Assembly (NCBI GenBank): GCA_036346255.1
Contig: CM070633.1
Coordinates: 19,654,001-19,718,000 of the forward strand
Source of the DNA: Ampelocalamus luodianensis
Taxonomy: Eukaryota > Streptophyta > Magnoliopsida > Poales > Poaceae
Direction of reading: 5' to 3'
Length of the DNA stretch: 64,000 nt
Below, piece by piece: positions 47,601 through 60,600 of this stretch. The notes under the pieces were generated by a model that did no database searches, had not been told where the DNA came from, and saw only the letters and a list, made by a program, of their open reading frames with translations. The position numbers and the translations under genes are program-made. Positions within the stretch are counted from its first letter, which is position 1; every line of letters starts with the position of its first letter.

Positions 47601-49677
47601 CTGTAAAATGATTTGCAGTAGATTTACAACTTAGAAAAATCATAAGTAAATGTGTATGACTCCAAATTTAGTAAATCCAACTTTGCTGTTATTAGGATGT
47701 CATAATCTACCTGCTATAAAAATTTCAGACCTTAGATCATTCTGGAAAATTTCGCCATGAACAGTATTAATTATTAATTAGGTTGATATAAGGCTGAGAA
47801 AGAGCATTTTGCTCATATCCTTTGCATGTTAAGTCCAAATTGCATAATTCTTGTTCCTGTCATTGTCTTAGATCATTCCCTAGCTGTAGTGTAAATTTCA
47901 TTAGATTTGGATGTGTTTTGCTGTTGGGGTTTATTTGGTGTTCTTCGTTCTTATTTGCTTATCGCTTTTTCGCGTTAGGTTCCGAAGATAATTTTAATAC
48001 TGATATTGAGCCACAGCAGCCATCAGATCCTGCACTTCAGCTAGGCAAGCAGATGTAGCATTCATTTGATCATATTGTTCCTACTATTTTCAAATTCTAA
48101 TATATTGTTTGCAAATTCTATGTATGCATTGCTATGTTGTTTTAAACTATTGTCGATAGTTGGCCTACTAGATGCATTATCAGTAGGAAATGTTCATTCC
48201 TCTACCACTGAAGCCTAGGTTACTTGCTGTGATTTTGGGTTCGCTGGATGGACCCTTGTCACTTAGTAGTTTACGTGTCATTATGCTTAGCCATGCTTAG
48301 CTATCGGTAGAAATGGGCGGTTGTCGACTTGTCGATAACCTTGATCACACAAACTGTTATAATATGTATATTTCAGCCTTGTGCTTTGTCTAAATTGCAA
48401 AACTAAAACTGAAAATGAAAACAATTTAGACTTGGGCACAATGGTAAGATGGTGTGATCTTTTGGGTGTGAATGGAATGGTGCCCGGGTCAATTAAGGAC
48501 CGAACTACTTGTGAGTATCTGTTATCCGAGCATTCTGTGCGTGCTAACCACACTAGAGGGATATGGGACCTCTCTTAGCCGAGTACTTTGGGCTGTGTTA
48601 ATTAATGAGTCGCGTGGTGGGTTGCATATTTGATTATATGCAACATGGACACGTTTGTAGGGAGAGGAACACCCGCCGAGGCCGGTGTGTCCTGCTCCAC
48701 GTATGGGTCCTTGTGATCCATATTTCGTCGGCAGATCACTAAGGATTAACCCCCATACGTGCGTCTCTTGATTAGCATATTCCATTGGAAAGGTTCCGTA
48801 GGACTTAGCCGTGCCGGCATACCAAAGGAAGTGTGCTTAATAGCTTGGCAAAAAGGCGGTCTGAAGTGTGGGTACATTGGTACACCCCTGCAGGGATTAA
48901 AACTATTCGAATAGTCTCGTCCAAGGTTATGGACACGCTTGGATAAGCTTTTCAAGAGTTAGACTACAACATTTTAAAATTAAAACTTAATGGTGGTATG
49001 AATCAGGGATTCATGCTATGTTGTGGTGACTTTTGGGAAAGTCACTTCTAGGTGGATACTTGTTACTTATGTTTACGCTGTTATTTAAATGCTTAAAACA
49101 GATTTTACAAACTCACATTCAATCTATTACAATATTGCAAATGAAACTTGCTTTATGCGTCCAAAGAACCATATAACCACATTCCTTTGAATACAGCTTG
49201 CATATAGCTATGTATAGGCTTGCTACTCGTAAGTCTTGCGAGTACATTTTTGTACTCACCTGCATTGCTTGTGTTGTGCAGAGGATGATAGTGAGTCCGA
49301 TGGACCTCACTTTTGTGAGTTGTCTTTGTGGCGCTTTGGGCGATTAGCTTGGCGGCCGGTCGGTTGCCCCTGTGGTGTTATGTGGCTAACCGGTCGACTT
49401 TTGGTTTAAGCCATCTTATGGCAACTTTGCTTCATTGTTACTTATTTGGTACTTATGTCATTTGGCCGGTCGGTGTGTTGTAATAACTTATATTATGTAT
49501 GTCTTTTGGTAGACTTGTTATATTTCATTGTATGGAAATGATGCATGCTGTGATTTGATGTATGTGTGTTGCTTGTTCTGGGAGGCACATGTCCATCGAG
49601 ACGCGGGTTATTTTATTTGTGATACTAGAACCAGTGGAAGGTTAAGTATTACAAGTTTAATAAACCGGGGTCTCACA
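44624..49677 (+). mobile_element. Solo LTR 3 (5.05 kb)
   Basis: Starts TGTAACATCCC and ends GGGGTCTCACA. Target duplication cggcc at 44,619-44,623 and 49,678-49,682. The 3' third is a diverged relative of the element 1 LTR end in the same orientation (ccctgcaggg near 48,888, attcgaatag near 48,904, cttgcgagtac near 49,236). There is no primer site or coding interior, so it is a solo LTR of a third subfamily. It carries repeated GGACC(T/C)TCCGG words (45,277, 45,349, 47,023) and exon-like leader pieces with donors such as AGGTGAGTG (46,086). The ORFs in it match nothing I know. Confidence 0.93.
47125..47146. promoter_or_regulatory. Conserved LTR palindrome in solo LTR 3
   Basis: Arms CCGTTGGATC and GATCCAACGG with spacer gt, identical arms to those in the element 2 LTRs although the surrounding sequence is unrelated. 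A looser version with a longer spacer is at 45,377-45,397. Confidence 0.7.
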
Positions 49678-51701
49678 CGGCCCACTGCGAGGCGCGCGCA
49701 CGTGTGCGTCCTAGGGCGACGGTTGCGAGCCGTTGGATCAAGATCCAACGGTCCACATTCGAGATGCAATAGGACGGTCCGAATGTATCACAAATCCAGG
49801 CCGTTCCTTTCGCATCTGACGGTCCAGATTAACTCCAGTGCATTTAGCTCCAGAGCACGTGTTTAGAGACTTGGGTCCACACGTCAGTGGGCTTAACCAA
49901 TCGCTTCCGACATCAATTAAATGCTAATGATTACAGTTAACGCTAATGATGTGCTACAGTAACGGTCGGCGTACGACAACGGGATTTCGTCCCCGCGCGT
50001 TTCACCGACGGCTTGCCGGCGATTCCGGCCACGACGGCGTGAACCAAGAGTATGCTTAGGTGCACAATAGTGCTGCGCTCCCAATGGAAGTGGTCTCGAC
50101 GGCTAAGCCGGCCTGTACCGGCGGCTAGCCGGAGTTGAGCGGCGGCGACAATACGGCAAAAGGAGTTACGTCGATCTGGAAACGTTCTGAGTACAAGGAC
50201 ACATGCTTATGCTCCCAGGGGGCATGAGGAAGCTACCTGAGCTGGGAGAGTGCTCGGAGAAGGCTGGAGTTGACCGGAAAACCGCCGGCGCTGGAGAAGA
50301 AGGTAGCGGCGGCACGGCTTCACGTGGAGGAGTCTCCCTAAGCAAAAAGGAAGACAAGGGATGGTCGGTATAGCTAAGATATGCCATAGAGATGGTGTCA
50401 TGTCAAGCAATTAGGGAATGCCTTACCGGAGCAAGGTAGGAGACGAAGAGTTCTACTCAGTCCGAAAAGGTCCAATCTTCGAATACACGCACACCTGTCG
50501 TGCATTACCAAAATGAAGTTAGGGGAAAAGATCAGTGGCCTAAGGCATGCGATATGACGCGCTCGGTTGGGGATAATACCTTCTGAGGGCAAGGGTTGAC
50601 CCAGTGAGGTCTTCAGTGCGCGCTCTAGAGCTCCAAGGAGCACGATAATGGACAGAGCTACAAAGAAATCAAAGGTTCGCATAAGCCAAAATGGAAACGG
50701 CATCGAACCGTAAGAAAGGAGGAACCATGCGGTTGGAGCTACCCTAGGATGAGCTCGAGTGGCCTCCTCTCCTCTGTCAACCGAGGAGAAGTGAGGGAGA
50801 AGGAGGGTGCCGAGGGGATGTTATGCTCGCGCGTTGGCGACCAAGGCGGCGTGAAGAGGAGGAGCTCCAGGAGTGGTTGCATGCGGCGGTGGCTAACGGG
50901 GTGACGGAGCCGCAACGGTGGGGATGACGTGCGTGCGGCGCGTGGCATTGGATACCGAGCGACGCGACGGAGGTAGACGACGGATCGACAACACGCCCCA
51001 CCGGCGGCGTCTCCTCGTTTGCGCGGGTTGGAAACGTGGCCCACCGTGGGCCGCTAGATCTAGATCCAAGGGCTAAGGTTCAAAAGAGTTAAGTGGTTCG
51101 GTTGGTGAAGCGGTATGAATTCTGGGCCGTTGATCTTTCATTCCGCGGCTCACGTGCGGTGCACTTAGTGGACTCGACCGAGTCACTTCACTGAGTTAGA
51201 CTCGAGCCCGAGGAACAGTATCGGCCGGTTTGGTTTAGTGTTTTGACTGAGAATTAAATTAGAGTTACTACTTTGACCAGAGCTTTATAAATAGAAATAA
51301 ATTTCATAAAATCCTCAAATAATTTGTGGGGGTTCCTGGGATGATATAGTTCCCATAAAAATTATAAAACCTATTGTTCATAATATAGCTTGTGATTTTT
51401 AAATTCAAACATGTTGTATGTCTATAAATGTTGTTTGAATTTTAATGAGGTTCAAACTAGTCCCAAAAATTTTGGAAAAATTATATTAATTCATGATAAT
51501 TAGTGTAGTATTTAAATAAATTGATTTCAGATGATGATCACAACTTTTTATCACTGATTTAAATTAAAAATTGAATTTTGATGTGTATGTTTACCTCAAA
51601 TTAGATTTTCCAAGTGCAATATATTATGAAATGATTTGAATTTGATAATGCAGGTTAGTGAAATACATATTAATCCAATTTAATTAGTTGGGGCTGTGAC
51701 A
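49678..51701 (-). repeat. Element 2 3' LTR, proximal part
   Basis: Continues the LTR after solo LTR 3 and matches 60,381-62,406. The final 370 bases are almost identical between the two LTRs, so the insertion is recent. In the GC-rich zone (50,090-51,240) the two copies differ by many 1-3 base gaps on either side. Contains the palindrome at 49,730-49,751. Confidence 0.93.
49730..49751. promoter_or_regulatory. Conserved LTR palindrome in element 2 3' LTR
   Basis: CCGTTGGATC, spacer aa, GATCCAACGG. Same as 5,061-5,082 and 60,433-60,454. Confidence 0.7.
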
Positions 51702-51714
51702 AACCTCCCCCCTT
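51702..51714 (-). other. Element 2 polypurine tract
   Basis: On the minus strand AAGGGGGGAGGTT, immediately before the 3' LTR start at 51,701. Same tract as in element 1. Followed at 51,715-51,871 by a short non-coding stretch holding a TCGGGTCGAGATC word. Confidence 0.9.
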
Positions 51715-51871
51715 ACAAAAGATCTCGACCCGAGATCTGGGTGGAGAAGAATTAGAAAGTTTTCATTAGAAGTTATAATTTATGTTGTCTTGATTTCCTT
51801 CAAAGATAGTGTTGACAGGTTATAATTTACATTCATATGTTTTACCTTTCCTTTCTTGATACGAAGGCACT

Positions 51872-54800
51872 TCATGCAGAGAAGAGTTCTGGATATGCTG
51901 CTCGCATCCGGTCTTCACGTTCCCAAGTCGCTTCATCTTCCGTGTGGTTGCTCCATTGGACCTTGACGAACTTGATGTCACGATTCCTAGTCTTACGCTC
52001 GGTTTCCTCAAGGATACGAACCGGGCTCTCTCGATAAGATAGATCGGGTTGCAAGTCGAGTTTATCCAACTCGGTTACTTCCGTTGGGACTCGAAGACAT
52101 TTCTTGAGTTGGGAGACATGGAAGACGTTATGCACGTCTGAGAGTGATGGTGGCAACTCCAACTGGTATGCTACCGATCCCAACTTAGCTAGAATACGGA
52201 AAGGTCCAATATAGCGAGGTGCTAATTTACCTTTGATTTGGAAACGACGAACTCCTTTCATAGGAGAGACTTTAAGATAAACATGATCATCCACTTCGAA
52301 ACTCAACTCGCGACGACGACGGTCGACATAAGACTTCTGACGTGATTGAGCCGTCCTAAGTAGTTCACGAATGACACGAACTTGTTCTTCAGCATCTTCC
52401 ACCAAGGTCGGGCCATAGAATGGCCTCTCCCCGGCTTTGGACCAGTTCAAAGGCGTTCTACAAGCTCTCCCATATAATGCTTCGAAGGGTGACATTTGAA
52501 TGCTCGATTGGAAACTATTGTTGTAGGAGAACTCCGCAAACGGTAAACATTTTTCCCAACTATCGCTGTAAGACAGTACGCAAGCCCGGAGAAGGTCTTC
52601 CAAAACTTGGTTTACCCTTTCAGTTTATCCATCCGTTTGCGGGTGATAAGCGGAGCTAAAGGATAGGTTGGTTCCCATTGCTTGATGCAAGCAGTTCCAT
52701 AAATGAGAGGTGAATTGGGGACCTCTATCCGAAACAATCACCTTTGGTACACCATGGAGACAAACAATTCGGAAATATAAAGTTCTGCTAGTTTGGCCCC
52801 GGTGTAAGTGGTCTTGACAGGAATAAAATGGGCAACCTTGGTTAAACGATCCACAATCACCCATATAGAATCAAATCCAATTTTAGTTCTAGGAAGGCCG
52901 GTGATAAAATCCATGCCAACTTCTTCCCATTTCCACTTGGGAATGGGCAGGGGATCTAGAGCACCAGCTGGCTTCAAATGCTCAGCCTTAACTCTTTGAC
53001 ATAGATCGCACTCGGCCACATACTGTGCAACGTGCCGCTTAATCCGGCTCCACCACAGTTTCTTTTTCAAATCTTGATACATTTTCGTACTCCCAGGGTG
53101 GATAGAGAATTTTGAGTTATGAGCCTCCTTGAGAATCAATTCTCTCAAGTGGCGATCAAATGGTACCACCAAACGGTTTCCAAACCATAGAGTACCTTGT
53201 GCATCTTGCTTAAAACATTTTGTCTTGCCTTGTTTCATTAGTTCTAAAATTTGAGCCACTTCCGCATCAGTTTTCTCGGCTTCCCTAATCTGGTCCTCAA
53301 GTGTGCAAGCCACACTGAGAGCTGCAAGCGAACCTTCTTCAACTATCTCCAAGTGTAGGCCTTGCAATGAAGCACATAAGCCTGCAGAAAAAGGAGTTAC
53401 CGATAAACAGTTGCATTGAGATTTTCTGCTCAATGCGTCGGCCACTACATTTGCCTTCCCTGGATGATAATGGAGTCCCATATCATAATCTTTAATTAAC
53501 TCAAGCCATCTTCTTTGTCTCAAGTTCAGGTCGGCTTGGGTGAAAATATATTTAAGGCTCTTATGGTCGGTGTAGATCTCGCAACGATTACCGATGAGGT
53601 AATGTCGCCAAATCTTTAAGCCATGAACTACAGCCACGAGCTCTAGGTCGTGTGTAGGATAATTGGCCTCATGGGGCCTCAATTGCCTCGATGCGTAGGC
53701 CACCACTCGGCCGTCTTGCATGAGCACACAACCGAGCCCATGGTGAGATGCGTCACAGTAGATATCAAAGCTCTTATGAATGTCTGGCAGAACAAGTACG
53801 GGAGCTTCTGTCAGGCATTCTTTCAGGGTTTGGAAACTTTGTTCGCATTCTGCTGTCCACTCAAATTTCTTTTCTTTCTTTAGAAGTTGGGTCATAGGCT
53901 TCGCGATTTTTGAGAAATTCTTGATGAACCTACGGTAGTATCCCGCAAGTCCAAGAAAACTATGAATGTCAGTGACGCTCTTGGGTTGCTTCCATTCAAG
54001 GACATCTCGTACCTTACTAGGATCAACAGCGACACCGCCTTTAGATAGGATATGTCCTAAGAAACTAACCTCTCGAAGCCAAAACTCACATTTGCTGAAT
54101 TTGGCGTACAACTGATGGTGGCGAAGCTTTTCTAACACAAGTCTCAAATGTTGCTCGTGCTCGAGATCAGACTTAGAGTAGATAAGGATATCATCGATGA
54201 AAACCACTACAAACTGATCCAAGTACTCCATGAACACCGAATTCATGAGGTTCATGAAATAAGCTGGGGCATTGGTCAAACCAAAGGACATGACCGTGTA
54301 CTCGTACAAACCGTAACGAGTAGAGAAGGCGGTCTTCGGAATGTCCTCGGTTCTAACTTTAATCAGATGGTAGCCTAACCTCAAGTCAATTTTGGAGAAC
54401 ACCTGAGCTCCACTAAGCTGATCAAATAGGTCATCGATCCGCGGAAGCGGATACTTGTTCTTGATGGTGACCTCATTCAACGGACGGTAGTCCACACACA
54501 TCCGTAGACTCTTGTCTTTCTTCTTGACAAAGAGAGCCGGGCATCCCCAAGGCGAGGAGCTAGGCCTGATGAAACCCTTGTCTTGCAACTCCTTAAGTTG
54601 TTCTTTCAATTCAGCTAGCTCATTGGGCGCCATCCGTCGGCCTTTTGAGATGGCGCGCGCAGGGTGCAAGCTCAATGACAAACTCTACTTCTCGGTCAGG
54701 GGGCATTCCTGGAAGTTCTTCAGGACACATCAGGATACTCACTCACTATTGGTACCTCCTCTAGCGCGAGAGAGGTACTCGCCTCTAAAGCATATAGGTG

Positions 54801-56431
54801 AGAACTACCCACTACAGGTGCAAAGACGACCTGGGTGCCGTCCTCGCTAGTCACCGAAATAGACCGCTGGGCACAATCAATCTTCCCCTGATTCCTAGAT
54901 AACCAATCCATCCCTAGGATAACATCGATGCCCACTGAACTTATCACTATTAAGTTTGCTGAAAAGTTAACATTTTGTATTTCAATTTTACGTCCTGCGG
55001 ACTTGATCGGCGAGAAAACCGACCACTGGGGACTGAATATGATAAGGTGGGTGTAGTGTATGTATCTTGAATTGGTTAATTTCAGCATACTCGTTTTTAA
55101 TAAATGAATGAGATGCTCCAGAATCAAATAGAACTGATGCAGGACATGAATTAACAAGAAGTGTACCTAGCACGACGTCAGGTGCGTCGGTCGCCTCCTC
55201 TGCCGAGACGTGGTTGACGCGACCACGTGCATCTTTGGGGTGGAGTAGGTGCTGCTCTCTGTGGTGGTGGCGGTGGCCTTCTTGGAGCCGGGTGGTGGCG
55301 CTCGAGCAGAGTACGTCCGGGGCATCCCTCGCTTGGCGAGGCACTGCGAAGCATAGTGGCCCTGACGGCCACAGTGAAAACAAATGACGCCGGACTTGTA
55401 TGCCCCGCCAGTCTGTGGTCTCGCCCCATTGTCTTCGCTGAGCTGCCGGTGGAGAAGGTCGTGGAGGTGCCACAGAGACCTCGATGGTCTTGAAGGCCGG
55501 GCACGAGGTTCCCGAGGTAGTCTGGCGTGGCTCGGGAAATCGCCACTCGCCACGCCGTCTGTAAGGCCTTCCTCCTCTTCTCGACTCATCCACCGTCATG
55601 CTCTCATGCTCCACCACGATCGCCTTGTTGACCGGATCTGGAAACTCCACGAAATCATGTGCAGCTAAAACAAGCCGCAACTCCTCTGATAGCCCATGGA
55701 AGAACCTGTTCCGGCGACGAGCGTCTGTCGAGACGTCGTCCGGAGCATACCTGGCCAAGTAGTTGAAGTCATGCAGGTACTCAGTGACGGTCCTCCGTCC
55801 CTGTCTCAAGGCAAGGAACTGCTGCTGCTTGATAAGCAGCACTCCCTCCGGTATATGGGCCTCTCGGAACGTGTCCCTGAATTCGTCCCAAGTCGGGACG
55901 TGACCAGCGGGCTGCATGGCGGAATAACTATCCCACCACGCGCTCGCCGCACCTGCCAACTGATAGCTGGAGAACAAGACTCTCTCAACTCCGGTACACT
56001 GCGCAATGTTTAGCTTCTTCTCAATGTTGTGCAGCCAGTCCTCTTCCTCCATCGGGTCCTTGCCGCCCGCAAATGTTGGAGGGTTGGTCCGCTGGAACTC
56101 AGCGAGACCTCCGGACGCTCGGTGCGGGGCAGCCCCTCCTGTCGGAACGGGAGCTGGAGCGGTGTTGCGCACGATCCCCTCAAGCATCTGGGTCTGGTCC
56201 ATCCGGTTGCGCTCAATCATCATCATAAACTCGACCATAGATGGCGGCGGAGGAGCACCTCCTCAGCGGTCCACCTGCTGGGGACGGTGCCGAGAGGGCT
56301 CGCCATGCCCTGCATTTCTTGGGATGACCGCCCACGATCGTAGAAATCGCTCGAGGTGCTAGACGTGGTGCCCTAGATGGGGATGGGAACCTCTGCGCGC
56401 AGGCTCCTGATCGCGTAGTCGGTCCTGTCAT
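51872..56431 (-). pseudogene. Element 2 gag-pol with chromodomain (frameshifted)
   Basis: Reading leftward from an ATG at 56,431, the same domain order as element 1 and almost the same total length (4,560 versus 4,557 bases). The coding frame changes about six times: in early gag; on both sides of the zinc knuckle (about 55,500 and 55,200); after the protease DSG (near 55,000); before RT (near 54,700); and in integrase near 52,765. There is one in-frame stop at 52,627-52,625 in the integrase core. RT (54,681 leftward) is open with an intact FIDDILIYS motif, and the integrase Asp of GMDF is present, unlike element 1. The chromodomain (about 51,880-52,030) is open. Several shifts lie at CTG/CCGG words and may be sequence errors, so the true state could be better than it looks. 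Confidence 0.94.
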
Positions 56432-56715
56432 CTGTATTGGACAAGGATGGTTAGTAAATAAGACAAAAGCCATTACTTGGCTGTACATGCACAATCAATA
56501 TCAAAAAGCAAGAAAATTGTAACATCAAATGGAACATCGAACATTAATCAGCATAAAACTGAATCGATACAACACCGTACATAAGCGCCCGCAGGCTTAA
56601 GATCACAACTGAAATAGTAGTTTTTGCAAATGAAACATAACGGTTCGACATCTACTACCCTATTACATAATCCTAAGGATACACGCTCAAACATAGAGCT
56701 CCCTGCCTTAACAGC
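56432..56715. other. Spacer between extra ORF and gag (element 2)
   Basis: Non-coding, AT-rich, similar in place and character to 35,366-35,711. Confidence 0.5.
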
Positions 56716-56775
56716 CTAGATATTATTCCGGTCAAAGTTCACCGGAAAGTCATCGAGCAGGTGGTATCCAGGGGA

Positions 56776-57444
56776 TCATGTATCTTCTGGGTCTCCCGGG
56801 TTGGTGAGGCGTAAGGGGGATCCTACGCCGATGATATGGCCTCCTACTTCAAGGAGACGATAGTCCGGCGGTGCATAAATGTATGGTGAAACCTCATTAG
56901 CGCCATACAGCACATCCGGACGAATGAGCCTCATGTCATGCATAAGCTGTAAATGCTCCTGGGCTATAATGAGACGACGACGCGTCTCCCATAACTCATG
57001 CATCATGCAGCGATGCATTTGGTCCATTACGTGAGCCAATCTCGCCAACTGCCTGACTTGGGGGTCCTCTCCAAACTGGATCCTAGCAAACGAGTTCACG
57101 TCCCTAGCGCGTGCGCGCATTGGAAAGTGGTCGTATGGGGGCTGGGCTAACTCTGTCAGGTCGTAGCGAAGACGACTCATGGCCACCAAAGCCACTTCTT
57201 GTAACGCCATGGCCTCAGAAGTACCACGCGCCTGGAAGCGATAAGGTATGCTCCCCGTGACTTGTCTCGCAACGATATCTATTACTGCCATAAATTCCTC
57301 CATTCCAGGTCCTCGATCACGGCGGTAGATGGAATAAGTGGGCTGATATGTGAAGTCCGCCCTCCACATCATGTCTCGTAGTAACGCCGGGTATCCATCC
57401 ACTCCTTCAGCTTGAGTTTCCCGGACAAGGTACTGAGGGTTCAT
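56776..57444 (-). CDS. Extra ORF upstream of gag (element 2), 222 aa as read
   Basis: Counterpart of the element 1 ORF at 34,553. It starts 199 bases inside the primer-binding site and shares about four of five residues over the first 200, without frameshift. A TGA at 56,778-56,776 replaces the Gly codon of element 1; the frame then stays similar for 19 more codons to a conserved stop at 56,718-56,716, so the stop is a late nonsense change. It lacks the roughly 25-residue insertion of element 1. No domain recognised. An intact frame beside a frameshifted gag-pol argues that it is a real, once-selected gene of this family. Confidence 0.78.
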   Translation of the reverse strand: MNPQYLVRETQAEGVDGYPALLRDMMWRADFTYQPTYSIYRRDRGPGMEEFMAVIDIVARQVTGSIPYRFQARGTSEAMALQEVALVAMSRLRYDLTELAQPPYDHFPMRARARDVNSFARIQFGEDPQVRQLARLAHVMDQMHRCMMHELWETRRRLIIAQEHLQLMHDMRLIRPDVLYGANEVSPYIYAPPDYRLLEVGGHIIGVGSPLRLTNPGDPEDT

Positions 57445-57642
57445 CTAAAGGCAAGAAGGCAAGGTAAGTTAGTTTCATAAACCAAAATAGGATCAGGAGA
57501 GAAAAGATACTAAGATGGATAAGGAATAAAAGATATTCTTAACTTAAACTTTCTAAAAGTAATTTGATAATTTCAAAATATTTTGACTCCAGAAGGCCTA
57601 CTAACTCTAATGCCAGTGCTACCTCTAACCTACAGTCAGTAT

Positions 57643-57655
57643 GGCTTTGATACCA
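57643..57655 (-). other. Element 2 primer-binding site
   Basis: On the minus strand TGGTATCAAAGCC, four bases from the 5' LTR; one mismatch (A for G) to the usual initiator Met tRNA site TGGTATCAGAGCC. Confidence 0.9.
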
Positions 57656-57659
57656 ACGC

Positions 57660-60600
57660 TGTGGGGACCCCAGAGTTATCTCCGTAAGACCGAGACTAAT
57701 CGAGGTCTTAGGGACATAACCCTGGATCTCCAGTAAATGGATTCCAACTTAACTCAGTCTAAATGGGAGGCTTAACTAACATTTAGAGCCCCGACGATCA
57801 TGCATGCCGCTCCCCTGCGAGCACTACATGATTGTCGGTTCCCCAACCAATTAAGCACTACACTTAGCGAGTTAAATAGGAAGCCATGAACAGCGAGCAT
57901 GACATATATTGGCTCCCAAGATCAATGACCAATATACTCATACCCTCATCCAACGTTGATTACATCCATACAACGCATACAACAAGGAATAAAAGACAAA
58001 CTGCATAATAGTTAAGGTCTACAGTTTATTACAAACGGCCGACCAGCCAAATTTAAAGCAGAGTATCAAGTAGCAGCGGAATTAAATAGATAAAGCAAAA
58101 GACCAGCAGTGGTATGCCCATCACCCATCGGCAACCAACTGGGGGTTAAATGGTAGCACACTACTCATTAGTGTCGCCCAAGTCAACACTAGCGAGATCA
58201 TCATAATCATAACCTTCCTCACCTGAAAAGGCCAGCAAACATCTGGCTGAGTACAAGTGTACTCGCAAGTCTTACACAAATAAAAATAGTTATGCATAAG
58301 GGTCATTCAAAGGATGGTTAATATTGGTTTACTTTTGCGAAAGAGACGCAACAATTAACATCCTACACATACTAGTTTTTCATGTGCCCATTGAAAATCA
58401 GATTTGAAGTAGAAGTAAAACATGTAGTAAAGCATTTCAGTAATAAACAATTGAATCATACAAAGACCAAAGTGGCAGCCCACTTTGATGTACTAAACAC
58501 ATGAACATCCCGTCCATGGCGAATACCAAGTTCAACCACAATTTTAATTAAAAGTCTAACAATAGTAACTCCCGAACTCAAGCGGTTGTTCATAACCGTG
58601 GACACGGCTATTCGAATAGATTGATACCCTGCAGGGGGGTACTACTTTACCCACACGACTTGATTAGCCCGTAAGCCTCCAGAGGCCTCTGAAATAGCAC
58701 ACTTCCTATGGTATGCCGGCCGGGTAAATCAAGATATAGTCCTTTTCAGCAAGAAAGCCCTATTGGGCTAAGTCCCCCTTGTGAGATGGTTCCTTGCCTA
58801 GTACAAGCGTCTGATAGCACTTGCTAGGGGGCTCACAAGTTATATTGGAAATACCGATGCAATTAAAACCAAAAGAATTGGTGCTCCCTTGCACACTATA
58901 AAGGATTACATCGGCTCCTCAAATAACATAGGATTTCACGGTCGCTATGTCCCTTACACCACCAAGGACTTAACACAATAAAACCCTCCCCCTACTTAAC
59001 CATACGGCTCCCAACCCGCGTGTGGCAGCACGAGTGTACTTGAATTAACGACGTTACCAAAGTTCGGTCCTCAATTGTCCAGACAAGTCATTCCACATAC
59101 CCAATTCTCGTGCACAAAGCACCATCACTAACCAACACTTGTCCGGACCAAATCTCATTTAAAAATGACAAAGTTTTACTCATAAAACAGCTACAAGGAT
59201 CTGAAGTAAAAACATAAAGTAAGAGCTATGTGTATCCCAAAACCACCGGGTTATTCCCGACGATCGAACTACCGTGTATAGACTTGCATGGCTAAGCAAT
59301 TCTATCACCCATAATTCACACATCCTATCTTAAGCATATAGGAGTTGGCATAATTCAAGATTAACCTCAAGCATAGGACATAACTAAACTACACATCACA
59401 AAAATATTGACATAATCAAAATAGCATGCAAGCAATTATCATTGCACTATCTTAACCAAAACTGGGATCAAATATGATGCAAAAGAAAGTTCAAATGATG
59501 CTTGCCTTGCTGGTACAGTAGCTGCTCACTCTCGGTAGCGTAAGTGTCGATATCAATATGCTCGGGATCTATATAATTATAACATCAAATAAATACCGAG
59601 AAAACAACACAAAAACCAAAATGCTCAAAAATGCATGATTTTTCTACAGTAGTTAGATCATGATTTTAAATGATTTTTGGTGAAAGAATTATTTCATTTT
59701 GATTTAGCATGTGAAAGTTATAATGGTTTGAATTTCAGATTTCAATAAGCCGTCATTATGCAATTTAATTATGAAGTGAATTTTTGTAGAACAGTGGCGA
59801 GTACGTGGATCACATAGATAAATGGGCAATATTGCTATAAGTTAAGAACAGTTGAGTTTGTCCTTTTTGGAGTTTTTATGGTTTAGTTATTGATTTTCAA
59901 AGTTGTCAGCCTTTTATAGTATAAAAATAATGGAGTTAAGGAGTATATTCTCCCAAAATAGTTTCTGTGACAGAGGTAAGGTGGAGACCACTTTTAGAAT
60001 TAAGTTTACTGAAAATGAAAATTATCAAAAGTGGTCTCACTGTTTTTGGAGGTTCCAATAATTACTTATGCATTTTTAAAGATTTCAGCCCATTTTCCTA
60101 TTGTAGAGATAATGATTTTAATGAACAAATTTCCAATTAAAGCCCTCTGCTATAGAGACATGTATGAAACTAATTTTGATAGGAAGTACATTAAGACTGT
60201 AAATTTCCAGAAGTGGTTTCAGTCAATTTGAAGTTGAAATGATTTAGTTATGCATTTTGGAAGTTATACATATTTTTCAGTGTGTAAGAAAAGGGTTTTT
60301 CGGATTTTACAAACATTAGCTACTTTTCTCACCGAGTGCAGCGCTAGCCGCGGTCACTGACCAGCGGGCCCGCTCTTTCGCGGCCCACTGCGAGGCGCGC
60401 GCATGTGTGCGTCCTAGGGCGACGGTTGCGAGCCGTTGGATCAAGATCCAACGGTCCACATTCGAGATGCAATAGGACGGTCCGAATGTCTCACAAATCC
60501 AGGCCGTTCCTTTCGCATCTGACGGTCCAGATTAACTCCAGTGCATTTAGCTCCAGAGCACGTGTTTAGAGACTTGGGTCCACACGTCAGTGGGCTTAAC

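Noticed and set aside
41920..51701. A single 9.8-kb LTR
   Set aside because: The sister LTR is 4.75 kb. The excess is exactly the 5,054-base solo LTR plus its 5-base target duplication.
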